Part shown: positions 25,153 to 36,077 of the stretch, piece after piece
Layout: each line of letters begins with the position of its first letter
Numbering within the stretch: the first letter of the stretch is position 1
NCBI RefSeq assembly: GCF_003463825.1
Contig: NZ_QSDY01000013.1
Coordinates: 1 to 39,614 of the forward strand
Direction of reading: 5' to 3'
DNA from: Veillonella sp. AM51-8BH
GTDB taxonomy: Bacteria; Bacillota; Negativicutes; Veillonellales; Veillonellaceae
Length of the DNA stretch: 39,614 bases
Position numbers and translations under genes: made by a program
Notes under the pieces: model-generated
Told to the model about the DNA's origin: nothing
Database searches by the model: none
The model's input: the letters and a program-made list of their open reading frames with translations, nothing else

Positions 25153-26504
25153 ATGGCTCGTTTATTTGGTACAGATGGTGTACGTGGTGTTGTTAATGAA
25201 TTTTTAACACCTGAATTAGCCTATCATTTAGGCCGTGCTGCGGCTACATATTTTGGTAAGGAAAAAGATCATCCTACATTCTTGATTGGCCGCGATACAC
25301 GTATTTCTGGCTCTATGCTTGAAAGTGCGTTAGCAGCAGGCATTTGTTCTGTTGGTGGCAATGTTGTTATCGCCGGTGTTATCCCAACTCCAGCAGTAGC
25401 TTACCTCGTACGTCAACAAGGTTTTGATGCGGGTGCTGTTATTTCTGCATCTCACAATCCATATCCAGATAATGGTATTAAATTCTTTGATGGCAATGGC
25501 TATAAATTGCCAGATGAAGTAGAAGATGAATTAGAAAAATATGTTCGTCAAAGTGCGGACAATGAATTGGCACGTCCTACTGGTGATGGCATCGGTACAA
25601 TTGAGTACAATAGTAACTTGGCTCATTTCTACGCTCACTTTGTTCGCCACACAATCGATACATCCCTCGAGGTTTGACTATCGTATATGATGGTGCGAAC
25701 GGTGCTGCTTCTAGCGTAGGCCCTGAAATCTTGTCTGGCCTTGGTGCTAAAGTAATCAACATCAATGTTAATCCAGATGGTTTGAATATCAACCATCACT
25801 GTGGCTCTACACATATTGAAGGCTTACAAGTAGCTGTGCAACAACATAATGCAGACCTTGGTATTGCTAACGATGGTGATGCTGACCGTTGCTTGTTGGT
25901 TGACGAAAAAGGCCAAGTTCTCGATGGCGACCAAATCATGTTATTGTGTGCCCTTAAACTAAAAGAAGAAGGCAAGCTAAAAGGCGATACAGTAGTTGGT
26001 ACTGTTATGAGTAATATTGGGTTCCATAAAGCAGCAGAAGAACTTGGTATGAAAACGGTTTCTACTGCAGTTGGTGACCGCTATGTATTGGAATACATGC
26101 GTGAACATGACCTCTCCGTTGGTGGTGAACAATCTGGTCACGTAATCTTCTTAGATCACAATACAACTGGTGACGGTATGTTAACAGCTGTGCAAGTAGC
26201 GGCTCTTATGAAAGAAAAAAATCAACCACTCTCTGAACTCGCTAGCATTATGACGAAATACCCACAAGTATTAGTAAACGTTCGAGTTGCTACAAAAACA
26301 GGCTGGGAAGATAATGATATTATTAAAGCTGCCATCGTAACCGCTGAAGGTGAACTCGGCGATGAAGGCCGCGTTCTAGTACGTGCATCTGGTACAGAAC
26401 CACTCATCCGCGTAATGGCCGAAGGTCCAGACCAAGAAGCATTACAATCCTTATGCCAAGAAATAGCTGATATTATCGGTAGAGAACAAGGGTTAGCGGA
26501 ATAA
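25153..26504 (+). CDS. glmM: Phosphoglucosamine mutase GlmM (one-base frameshift as written)
   Basis: GlmM interconverts glucosamine-6-phosphate and glucosamine-1-phosphate on the route to UDP-GlcNAc. Signatures: MARLFGTDGVRG at the N-terminus, the phosphoserine loop ISASHNP (Ser100), the metal loop NDGDADR, GGEQSGHVIF, and the C-terminal RASGTEPLIRVMAEG. The frame stops at 25675-25677, where GAGGTTTGA should read GAGGGTTTGA. One added G gives 450 aa, the standard length. Since this enzyme is normally essential, a base-calling deletion is the likely cause. Strong AGGAGG precedes ATG 25153. Confidence 0.92.
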
Positions 26505-26511
26505 AAGTAGG

Positions 26512-26605
26512 GTGTGAGGCGGTAGAGGAGCTTGCGACGATGAAGCCCACACATCACTTTGTTCCGAGCGTAAGATTTTGCGAAGCAAAATCCACAGCGA
26601 GGAAC
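26512..26605. repeat. Candidate dispersed structured repeat downstream of glmM
   Basis: Two adjacent hairpin units share a GAGC...GCGA(C/G)GA pattern (GAGGAGCTTGCGACGA near 26525 and AGCGAGGA near 26596). They are more GC-rich than the surrounding spacer. This is the look of an interspersed REP/MITE-like repeat, but only one copy lies in the window. Confidence 0.4.
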
Positions 26606-26675
26606 CATCTTTACTAAGATTAAACTAATGGATTTTAATAATTGTGAATCCATTCTACAATTTCATATTAAAGGT

Positions 26676-26750
26676 ATACCCTCCTATATATGTCCCTTTG
26701 CTCCGTCCTACGTAAAGTCGCTGCAGGAACATATATAGAGGGTATTTATT
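26676..26750 (+). terminator. Long hairpin, possible glmM terminator or inverted repeat element
   Basis: Arms beginning ATACCCTCC (26676) and ending GAGGGTAT (26745) pair over about 19 of 20 positions with one bulge, and T-rich sequence follows. The 30-base loop contains GTCCTACGTAAAGTCGC. It lies about 170 bases after glmM, so a repeat element is an alternative reading. Confidence 0.5.
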
Positions 26751-26996
26751 TTATATTTATTTAGGATGGTTACCGAATGGAACCGTCACTATGGCGCAAA
26801 TATTTCTGCATTATACCATTTCTACTCATTAAGAGTTATTTCGTATATGGGGAGGAGGATAGCAGAGATGATGTAATTTATCTCTTACATAGTTAAGAGA
26901 TGGAATGGTGTTTTTGCAAATACGTACATAGGGTATGACTTATGTTATTATAGCTATATAGTTTAAATCGTATTGGTTTAATAGTTAAGGTGTAAT

Positions 26997-27989
26997 ATGA
27001 AAAATATAAATCAAGGGGAGGCTGAGACTCTCCTTAATGAGTGCCCGAATAGTATTGATTCTGCCTGTGAGCTTGCATATGCTGAATCACAAGCGAGGAG
27101 AGAGAAAAATTCACAGCTTATCTTGGAGAAGTTCTTAGAAAAATATAGTGATGAATTGAATGATGTTGAAAAAGCTAAAGTTTATACTAATTTGGCTTTT
27201 TATTATAATGATGAGGGCAATATAAAAGAATATGAGTATCTATCTGCAGCTGTAAAGTTAAATTCTCCATATATAGAGACCTACCGAGGGCTGGCTTTGT
27301 ATCATTTCTCATCTTATGCAGATAAGGGCTCAGTAGAGGAATTGGAGAGAAGCTTACTGACTTATGAAAAGGGACGAAGCATATCATATAATTATGAAAT
27401 GAACTTTGGCCGTGCCGTATGTTTATTTGAACTCAAAGAATATGAAAAAGCAAAGACCATATTTTTGCAGTTACTTGAAAACTATCCAAATAGAATGCGA
27501 TTATTTCTTTGTATAGCTTATTGTGATGTGTATTTAGGAAATAAAATCCAATCCCTTGATTATTTGAAGAAAATTAAGATTGGTGGAGATCCTACATATC
27601 AGCGAGATGATGAAATTTGGGAGTTTGATATCTTTAACGCCTATTATGTATTAGATGAGTACAAGTTATTCTTAGAAGAATGTGAAAAGGCTAAAAGCAC
27701 TTGTGACTTAAATTACGGCCCTTATTATTTTGGCCTTTGGACTATGAACCAACATGACCAATTCTATCTAGAAGTGATCAAACAACGAACAGAAATACTA
27801 GCATGTATTGAAGATGTAAAAATAGATGATGACTTTGCGAGTGAAGAAGAGAGGCAAGAGTATCTCCAATGTTGGGAAGATGATTTAGAAAGCCTAAATA
27901 TATTAGAGCATAAGATTAAATATGAAAACTATAAGCCTGTGGTTGAACTAAAACTATGGCCCATATATGACTGCTATTTGATAGACTAA
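26997..27989 (+). CDS. TPR-like repeat protein of unknown function
   Basis: A soluble, strongly acidic, helical protein of 330 aa rich in Glu, Tyr and Leu. Repeated helix pairs such as YTNLAFYYNDEGNIKEYEYL, YRGLALYHFSSYADKG and RAVCLFELKEYEKAKTIFLQL fit tetratricopeptide-type repeats over residues 45-200. No signal peptide, membrane segment or catalytic motif is visible. AAGGTG lies upstream of ATG. It stands alone between the structured region and a strong bidirectional terminator, and is more AT-rich in codon choice than glmM and glmS around it, which may indicate recent acquisition. No function can be assigned; a protein-protein scaffold is a guess. Confidence 0.75.
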   Translation: MKNINQGEAETLLNECPNSIDSACELAYAESQARREKNSQLILEKFLEKYSDELNDVEKAKVYTNLAFYYNDEGNIKEYEYLSAAVKLNSPYIETYRGLALYHFSSYADKGSVEELERSLLTYEKGRSISYNYEMNFGRAVCLFELKEYEKAKTIFLQLLENYPNRMRLFLCIAYCDVYLGNKIQSLDYLKKIKIGGDPTYQRDDEIWEFDIFNAYYVLDEYKLFLEECEKAKSTCDLNYGPYYFGLWTMNQHDQFYLEVIKQRTEILACIEDVKIDDDFASEEERQEYLQCWEDDLESLNILEHKIKYENYKPVVELKLWPIYDCYLID

Positions 27990-28049
27990 CTCTCAGAATA
28001 AATTTTGGTATAACCTTAGGCAGCTTTGTATGGTTCTAAATCGGCATAG

Positions 28050-28090
28050 AAATAAAAGAGGCAACGTCGACGACGTTGCCTCTTTTATTT
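28050..28090. terminator. Bidirectional terminator with 19-bp perfect stem
   Basis: Arms 28050-28068 and 28072-28090 are perfectly complementary around GAC. The outer A/T tracts give U-rich ends on both strands. It serves the TPR-like gene (plus) and the beta-helix gene (minus). Confidence 0.93.
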
Positions 28091-28097
28091 CTTGGTT

Positions 28098-29480
28098 TTA
28101 TTTATCAGCCACAACGAGTTTATATCCATTCAAGTGAATGTTACTGCCTGTTGTGTCTTCGTTAGTTAAGGATTTTACATAGCTGTTGCCTGTGAGTGTC
28201 CAGGTAGAGTCTTTGCTGAGTTTCATTGTAATTTCTTTAGCTGTGTTGTCTGTGTTTACAGCGCCTACGAGGCTGGATCCATTAGTCATGTCTAGTGCGA
28301 CAGTGCTGATGGAGTCGGCTACGATGTTACCGTTAAGTTCTTGGTTGGATGCGCGAAGTGTGAGGTGACCACCGTTTTCACCATCTTTACCCCAGCGGGA
28401 GTCTGCTGCGGCTTTCACGAGTGTGGTAGTATTTGGCATTACAATTGCGTTGCCTGTAAGGTCTACTTCGGCTGTGGTGTTGTTTACATAGATGAAAGCG
28501 CCTGTACCATGAGTTGTAAGTGTGTTATTTTCTGCTTTTAAACGAGCAATACCGCTTTCAGCATCACCGGAGAAACTTTGGTATAGCATGAAGCCATTAT
28601 CGTGGTAGCCTGTAACATTAGAGTTCGTAAGGGTAATGGAGTTTTTACCTTCTACGACGCCTATTTCACTCTTGTTAGCTACGCCGTTGATACTGTTTGC
28701 TAAAATATTGCCGGTGGAGTAGATAACAGGGCTACCCGCACCAGAGGTTGTAAGCTTAGCTGCCTCCGCAGTAATAGTGCCTTCGCCACGGTCTGTAGCG
28801 AGTGTAGCAGAGTGAGCCCCTTCAGTAGTAATGGTTAAATTTTTGCCGTTTACAGTGCCTTTATAGGTTGCATCTAAGCCGCGAGAGGAATCACCTTTTG
28901 TGTGAATATTAGTATTCTCTATGTTGATAACAGATCCTTCGCCAGTGGCAAATACTCCATTAGAGCCAATACTATTAGATGTAATATTACTATTTTTAAT
29001 GCTCGTTTGACTGCCTTCGATGCCGAGCACTACTGCATTTTGTCCGCGGAAATTACTGTTGTCATCATTTGTGGTGTTACCCTGTTTATCAAATACGCTG
29101 CTATCGATGGTGATAGTGGCTTTGTTTTTTCCGATGAAAGCATTTTGATCGCTTGTAGTATTGTCGAATCGTTGGTGTTCTAATGTTTTATTTTCACTAA
29201 TAACAGATGTGCCTGTGAAAGTACTAGGATCAGCTTCCTTATGAGGCGTTGGTTCGTTAATTTCTCCTGTCTTTACATCATCTGGTCTAGGTACATCATT
29301 TTTAGGCATATTAGCGTTAGGTGCATCAGCCTTAGGGGCAAATATGTTTTGTGGTGGAACATTAGAATGTACTGGTTCTGCACCAAATGTAGGGGCAAAG
29401 GCTAGTGCTGCGAGGGCGCCGCCCGCTAAAGCTGGAACGATGAAACGTCTTAAAGTTTTATAATTACGTGAATGTGTCAT
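28098..29480 (-). CDS. Secreted beta-helix repeat protein (autotransporter-passenger-like)
   Basis: A 460-aa exported protein. An N-terminal signal peptide (RRFIVPALAGGALAALAFAP, cleavage near TFGA) is followed by a proline-rich low-complexity linker (about residues 40-85). After that come many short degenerate beta-strand repeats rich in Asn, Thr, Ser and Gly, for example SIKNSNITSNSIGSNGVFAT and INIENTNIHTKGDSSRGLDA. This is the pattern of a right-handed parallel beta-helix, as in autotransporter passengers. No C-terminal beta-barrel, SLH domain or sorting signal is present, so how it is held or released is unclear. GGAGG precedes ATG. It is probably an adhesin or surface protein; the family is not certain. 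Confidence 0.75.
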   Translation of the reverse strand: MTHSRNYKTLRRFIVPALAGGALAALAFAPTFGAEPVHSNVPPQNIFAPKADAPNANMPKNDVPRPDDVKTGEINEPTPHKEADPSTFTGTSVISENKTLEHQRFDNTTSDQNAFIGKNKATITIDSSVFDKQGNTTNDDNSNFRGQNAVVLGIEGSQTSIKNSNITSNSIGSNGVFATGEGSVINIENTNIHTKGDSSRGLDATYKGTVNGKNLTITTEGAHSATLATDRGEGTITAEAAKLTTSGAGSPVIYSTGNILANSINGVANKSEIGVVEGKNSITLTNSNVTGYHDNGFMLYQSFSGDAESGIARLKAENNTLTTHGTGAFIYVNNTTAEVDLTGNAIVMPNTTTLVKAAADSRWGKDGENGGHLTLRASNQELNGNIVADSISTVALDMTNGSSLVGAVNTDNTAKEITMKLSKDSTWTLTGNSYVKSLTNEDTTGSNIHLNGYKLVVADK

Positions 29481-29536
29481 ATATAATAACCTCCAAATAT
29501 TTATTGCGCGATAAAATCGAATTGTGTAAAATTAAG

Positions 29537-29566
29537 ATTGTAAGAAGTATAGTAATTATCTGTGAA
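29537..29566 (-). promoter_or_regulatory. Putative promoter of the beta-helix gene
   Basis: On the minus strand TTCACA (29566-29561) and TACAAT (29542-29537) are 18 bases apart, about 55 bases upstream of the start codon. Confidence 0.38.
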
Positions 29567-29639
29567 AATAGTATGAATGATACATGGGATTTATAAACAA
29601 ATATTAACCGTGATGTTTAGATATGTCGATGAGGATATC

Positions 29640-29669
29640 TTGCTTTCACCATTACTTATCACGTATAAT
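29640..29669 (+). promoter_or_regulatory. glmS promoter
   Basis: TTGCTT (29640-29645) and TATAAT (29664-29669) with an 18-base spacer. Transcription would start near 29676, about 70 bases before the ribozyme cleavage site. Confidence 0.62.
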
Positions 29670-29724
29670 ATAGATTGGTATATGATGTATACTATTAAGA
29701 TCTGCCGTATCTTATAGAAAGGAG

Positions 29725-29890
29725 TTCCCTAATTCGTAAAGGCGAATAGCGCAAGTACCCGCGAAGGCAGTCGTTAGGGTAGACGAGGTGAAGAGTAATC
29801 GAATCATCAGCGGATGCTCTTCCGGCATATTCATGTCGTAACAGATACTAAAAAGCCCATCGGTAACGATGGGGACAAAGTGTATCTGAA
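29725..29890 (+). ncRNA. glmS ribozyme-riboswitch (glucosamine-6-phosphate responsive)
   Basis: The leader of glmS contains the conserved core of this self-cleaving ribozyme in order. First is AGCGC (29748-29752), with cleavage expected between A29748 and G29749. Next is stem P1, TACCC (29756-29760) / GGGTA (29777-29781), then GACGAGG (29782-29788), ATCGAA (29799-29804), AGCGGATGCTC (29809-29819) and CCGGC. The 3' part is a P4-like stem CAGATAC/GTATCTG holding a GCCCATCG-GTAA-CGATGGGG hairpin. In the known mechanism, glucosamine-6-phosphate triggers cleavage and the mRNA is degraded. The gene downstream is glmS, which confirms the context. Confidence 0.9.
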
Positions 29891-30020
29891 TGAATTGTAT
29901 TCAAATACTATTTGATACATAATTTGAACATTAACTTAGATTGTTAAGTTAGAATAGTAATTTGTTAGCCTTAGTTTTTGGCTGGGGCTAGAATGCCCCC
30001 AGTTATAGGAGGATATACTT

Positions 30021-32897
<2,877 letters not shown>

Positions 32898-32933
32898 AAT
32901 CATATAGTAGACTTTCAATTTGTGAGGTAAGCC

Positions 32934-33410
32934 ATGACGAAACAAGAGGCAATGGAACGCTTTTCATCAGGTGCCGTACAACAGAGCTTAGAAATACATC
33001 GTGGAATCCAGTGGACTGGACGCATCGTCGGTCTATTGGTGTGCGTGTTAATTGTGAAATATTTGCCGTCCGATTGGGCTGAGCGTATATTGTATTATCT
33101 GTTGTTACTCCTTATATTGTGGACCCTTCATAGATTAGGTGAAAGTCAAGCTTTTATCTGTGAAAAGGGCCTCGTGTTGAAACGTAGGCCTTTTTCTTTT
33201 ATAGAATACTTTCACAGTCTTTTTCATGGGGATGAATATTTTGTCTTTGTAGATTACGAGCATATTATTGGGTTTACCGAAGGTTGGCGTGAATTGCAGG
33301 CTATGAATGGTCATGGTGGTATTTATGTCATACCCTTAGACCTCGCGCAGGTAGGGTATAAAGATAAAATGGCCATGATTGAAGCTATTAATAAGCATTC
33401 AAATCTTTAA
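32934..33410 (+). CDS. Small membrane protein of unknown function
   Basis: A 158-aa protein with two adjacent membrane segments (IVGLLVCVLIVKYLP and ILYYLLLLLILWTLH), preceded by a short charged N-terminus and followed by a soluble C-terminal part of about 85 residues. That part resembles small YcxB- or PH-like domains in size and pattern (FICEKGLVLKRRPFSFIEY), but I cannot assign it. GTGAGG lies six bases before ATG. It follows trpS by 36 bases and is probably co-transcribed. Confidence 0.72.
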   Translation: MTKQEAMERFSSGAVQQSLEIHRGIQWTGRIVGLLVCVLIVKYLPSDWAERILYYLLLLLILWTLHRLGESQAFICEKGLVLKRRPFSFIEYFHSLFHGDEYFVFVDYEHIIGFTEGWRELQAMNGHGGIYVIPLDLAQVGYKDKMAMIEAINKHSNL

Positions 33411-33500
33411 AATATAGGTTATACAAATGCTTTATCCTTACAACAGATGATATGTAATATTAAGAAATTAAGAAAATCCAAAAATTCATCAAATTAGCTA

Positions 33501-33529
33501 TTTACAACTTTAACGAACTAAAGTATAAT
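33501..33529 (+). promoter_or_regulatory. Promoter of the amino acid ABC transporter operon
   Basis: TTTACA (33501-33506) and TATAAT (33524-33529) are 17 bases apart. The predicted 75-base leader contains a hairpin, GTGCAGA / TCTGTAC, with loop GGTGAGT. A second small hairpin, GGTGT / ACACC, sits next to the Shine-Dalgarno. Confidence 0.72.
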
Positions 33530-33611
33530 ACAATCATCGGGTGCAGAGGTGAGTTCTGTACAGCATATAATAGCAAGTAGTTAAAGGTGTAACACACCGT
33601 GGAGGATAGTT

Positions 33612-34424
33612 ATGAATTGGAAAAAAATGATGGCCGTTGGCCTTGCAGCAGTATCTATGATGGTATTTGTAACGGGTTGTGGTAGCGATACTAAAACTGC
33701 TAATACAGAATTACCTAAAAAAATCGTTATCGGCTTAGATGATAGCTTCCCTCCAATGGGCTTTAAAGATGATAAAGGCGAAATCGTAGGTTTAGATATC
33801 GATATGGCTAAAGAAGCAGCTAAACGCGCTGGTATGGAGGTAGAGTTCAAAGCTATCGACTGGTCCAGTAAAGAAGCCGAGTTGAAATCTAAAAAAATCG
33901 ACGCTTTATGGAATGGCTTAACAGTATCTCCTGAACGTGAGAAAAATATTTTGTTCTCCAATCCATACATGAAGGATAAACAATACATCGTTGTTCGTAA
34001 TGATGATGACTCCATCAAATCCAAAGCTGATTTAGCAGGTAAAGTAGTAGGTGTTCAACAAGCTAGTACTGGTGAATCTGCATTACAAAATGATCCAAGC
34101 GGTAAAACTGTGAAAGAAACAAAATCTTATGCTGACTTCGTAAGTGCTTTCATGGATCTTGGTATTGGTCGTGTTGATGCAGTTATCGCCGATGGTGTTA
34201 TCGCTCGTTACCTCATGACAAAAGAACCTGGTAAATACAAAATCGTAGACGGTACTGATTACGGTGTTGACAACTTCGCTGTTGGTTTCCGTAAAGATGA
34301 CACTGCATTACGTGATAAAATCAATGGTATCTTAGCGGACATGAAAAAAGATGGTACTGCTGATAAAATCGTTGAAAAATGGTTGGGCTCTAGCGCAGAC
34401 CTAGATAAGAGCGATGCTAAATAG
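33612..34424 (+). CDS. Polar amino acid ABC transporter substrate-binding lipoprotein
   Basis: This 270-aa SBP_bac_3 family protein captures an amino acid for import. A lipoprotein signal ends VTGC with the lipidated Cys23. The mature protein has IVIGLDDSFPPMGFKDDKGE, GLDIDMAKEAAKRAG, WNGLTVSPEREKN and DFVSAFMDLGIGRVDAVIAD, which are typical of cystine/glutamine/arginine binders. The ligand cannot be read from sequence. GGAGG precedes ATG. A stable hairpin separates it from the permease gene, probably raising its level relative to the membrane parts. Confidence 0.93.
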   Translation: MNWKKMMAVGLAAVSMMVFVTGCGSDTKTANTELPKKIVIGLDDSFPPMGFKDDKGEIVGLDIDMAKEAAKRAGMEVEFKAIDWSSKEAELKSKKIDALWNGLTVSPEREKNILFSNPYMKDKQYIVVRNDDDSIKSKADLAGKVVGVQQASTGESALQNDPSGKTVKETKSYADFVSAFMDLGIGRVDAVIADGVIARYLMTKEPGKYKIVDGTDYGVDNFAVGFRKDDTALRDKINGILADMKKDGTADKIVEKWLGSSADLDKSDAK

Positions 34425-34493
34425 TACAATTCGTGATATACTAATAGTACTATGGTCAGTATGTACAACAGATAATAAAAGAACGAAATGTAC

Positions 34494-34534
34494 ACTAGAG
34501 AAGAGGCCAGATGCCTCTTCTCTAGTCGTGTTTT
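34494..34534 (+). terminator. Intra-operon hairpin between binding protein and permease
   Basis: A 14-bp perfect stem ACTAGAGAAGAGGC (34494-34507) / GCCTCTTCTCTAGT (34513-34526) with loop CAGAT, followed by CGTGTTTTG. The weak U-tract suggests partial termination or 3'-end protection of the binding-protein mRNA. Confidence 0.68.
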
Positions 34535-34547
34535 GAAGGAGTATTCC

Positions 34548-35204
34548 ATGTTAGATTATTTATTGCAGATTATCCCAACCATCGCTGATGGTTTAAAGGT
34601 AACCGTATCGCTATTCTGTATTGTATGGATTTTATCCATCCCTGGCGGTATCTTACTTGCTTTGGTACGTCTATCAAAATTTACAGTGCTCGACAAAATT
34701 GTTGAAGCCTTCGTATATTTGATGCGCGGCACACCATTAATGTTACAAATTTTATTCGTATATTATGCATTGCCTATCATTACAGATGGAGCAGTCCAAA
34801 TGGATGATGCTACAGCTGCAGTACTTACATTCGTGTTGAACTACGCAGCGTATTTATGTGAAATTTTCCGTGGTGGTATTCAATCCATTTCTCGTGGTCA
34901 GTACGAAGGGGCAAAGGTTCTTGGTTTTACTTATGCTCAAACAATGCGTAAAATCATCTTGCCACAAATGTTTAAACGCGTATTGCCTCCGCTTGCGAAC
35001 GAAACAATTAACTTGTTGAAAGATACGTCTCTTGTATACGTATTGGCTATGAATGATATCTTGCGTATTACAAAATCTATCGTACAACGTGACTTTGATA
35101 TCTCTGCCTTCTTAGTGGCAGCTTTGTTCTACTTGATCTTTACCTTTATTTTGACAAATATCTTCAACTACTTAGAAAGACGATTTGCTGTATATGAAGA
35201 TTAA
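34548..35204 (+). CDS. Polar amino acid ABC transporter permease
   Basis: A 218-aa HEQRo-family permease with about five membrane segments. It has YLMRGTPLMLQILFVYYALP at the start of the domain and the EAA loop GGIQSISRGQYEGAKVLGFT, which contacts the ATPase. ATG 34548 has AAGGAG seven bases upstream. It works with the lipoprotein upstream and the ATPase downstream; a homodimer is expected because only one permease gene is present. Confidence 0.94.
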   Translation: MLDYLLQIIPTIADGLKVTVSLFCIVWILSIPGGILLALVRLSKFTVLDKIVEAFVYLMRGTPLMLQILFVYYALPIITDGAVQMDDATAAVLTFVLNYAAYLCEIFRGGIQSISRGQYEGAKVLGFTYAQTMRKIILPQMFKRVLPPLANETINLLKDTSLVYVLAMNDILRITKSIVQRDFDISAFLVAALFYLIFTFILTNIFNYLERRFAVYED

Positions 35205-35310
35205 TCTATTCTGTAGTAGTGTGTCGTAGATATGGACTTAGTTGTTTTAAAGGGCTATAGCCCGTTTGAAATTACAGCTATTTATTTATACGACGATGTA
35301 AGAGGTACTT

Positions 35311-36069
35311 ATGACATTTGTAAATATGGAGCGTATTGAAAAACGCTTTAACAATCAAACTGTATTGCGCGATGTATCGCTCAAAATGGATAGAGGGGAA
35401 ATCGTTTCTATTATCGGCCCATCTGGCTCTGGTAAATCTACATTCTTGCGCTGCTTAGGTCAATTAGAGACTATTGATGGTGGTTCTATTACTGTAGATG
35501 GTACTGTTCTTGCTAGCACAGATGCTAATGGCACTGTAAACTATGCAAGCCAAGAAACACAACATGACTTGCTATTACGCATGGGCATGGTGTTCCAATC
35601 TTTCAATTTATTTCCTCATATGACAGTGCTCGATAATATTATGATTGCACCGCGTATGGTAAAAGGAATGAAAGATGATGAGATTTTACCGATTGCAGAG
35701 CGATTACTCAATAAAGTTGGTCTATGGGAAAAGCGAGATATGTATCCATCCCGTTTATCTGGGGGCCAACAACAACGTGTGGCTATCGCTCGTGCATTGG
35801 CTATGAATCCAGAAATTATGCTCTTTGATGAACCTACATCAGCTCTTGATCCAGAGTTAACAGGTGAGGTTTTAAAGACGATTAAACAGTTGGCTGATGA
35901 TCATATGACGATGATTATCGTAACTCATGAAATGAACTTTGCTCGTGAAGTATCTGATCGTGTCATCTTTATGGCGGATGGTGTTATCCAAGAGGAAGGT
36001 ACACCAGAACAAATTTTCAACAATCCACAGAACGATAGAACGAAAGCGTTCTTGGAGAACATGTTATAG
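35311..36069 (+). CDS. Polar amino acid ABC transporter ATP-binding protein
   Basis: A 252-aa ATPase with Walker [11 protein letters not shown]-loop [19 protein letters not shown], signature [15 protein letters not shown], Walker [13 protein letters not shown] and the switch His in [10 protein letters not shown]. The [17 protein letters not shown] stretch is typical of the GlnQ/ArtP group. The Shine-Dalgarno AGAGGT is modest. The gap to the permease (106 bases) holds a small GGGCTATAGCCC palindrome and no terminator. Confidence 0.95.
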   Translation: MTFVNMERIEKRFNNQTVLRDVSLKMDRGEIVSIIGPSGSGKSTFLRCLGQLETIDGGSITVDGTVLASTDANGTVNYASQETQHDLLLRMGMVFQSFNLFPHMTVLDNIMIAPRMVKGMKDDEILPIAERLLNKVGLWEKRDMYPSRLSGGQQQRVAIARALAMNPEIMLFDEPTSALDPELTGEVLKTIKQLADDHMTMIIVTHEMNFAREVSDRVIFMADGVIQEEGTPEQIFNNPQNDRTKAFLENML

Positions 36070-36077
36070 GAGGTCTT

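Larger units (their letters stand above)
26505..26996. other. Structured intergenic region after glmM
   Basis: Three hairpin-forming elements lie here. One is GTGTGAGGC (26512-26520) / GCCCACAC (26545-26552). The second is GTTCC (26561-26565) / GGAAC (26601-26605), enclosing a perfect GATTTTGC-GAA-GCAAAATC (26574-26592). The third has near-perfect 20-base arms at 26676-26695 and 26726-26745. A smaller hairpin ATCTCTTA / TAAGAGAT is at 26880-26901. TGTTATTAT (26943-26951) may be an extended -10 for the TPR-like gene. No coding sequence is evident. Confidence 0.55.

Noticed and set aside
25153..26504. Two separate genes for the glmM halves
   Set aside because: Each half lacks essential motifs of the other, the second has no ribosome binding site, and one added base restores the standard 450-aa enzyme.
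26880..26901. Small hairpin ATCTCTTA/TAAGAGAT as a terminator
   Set aside because: There is no U-tract and the stem is A/T-rich; it is kept only as part of the structured spacer.
33536..33611. Lysine riboswitch or other known riboswitch before the ABC operon
   Set aside because: A few bases (GCAGAGGTG, AAGTAGT) recall the lysine element, but the leader is far too short for it and lacks the other conserved blocks.
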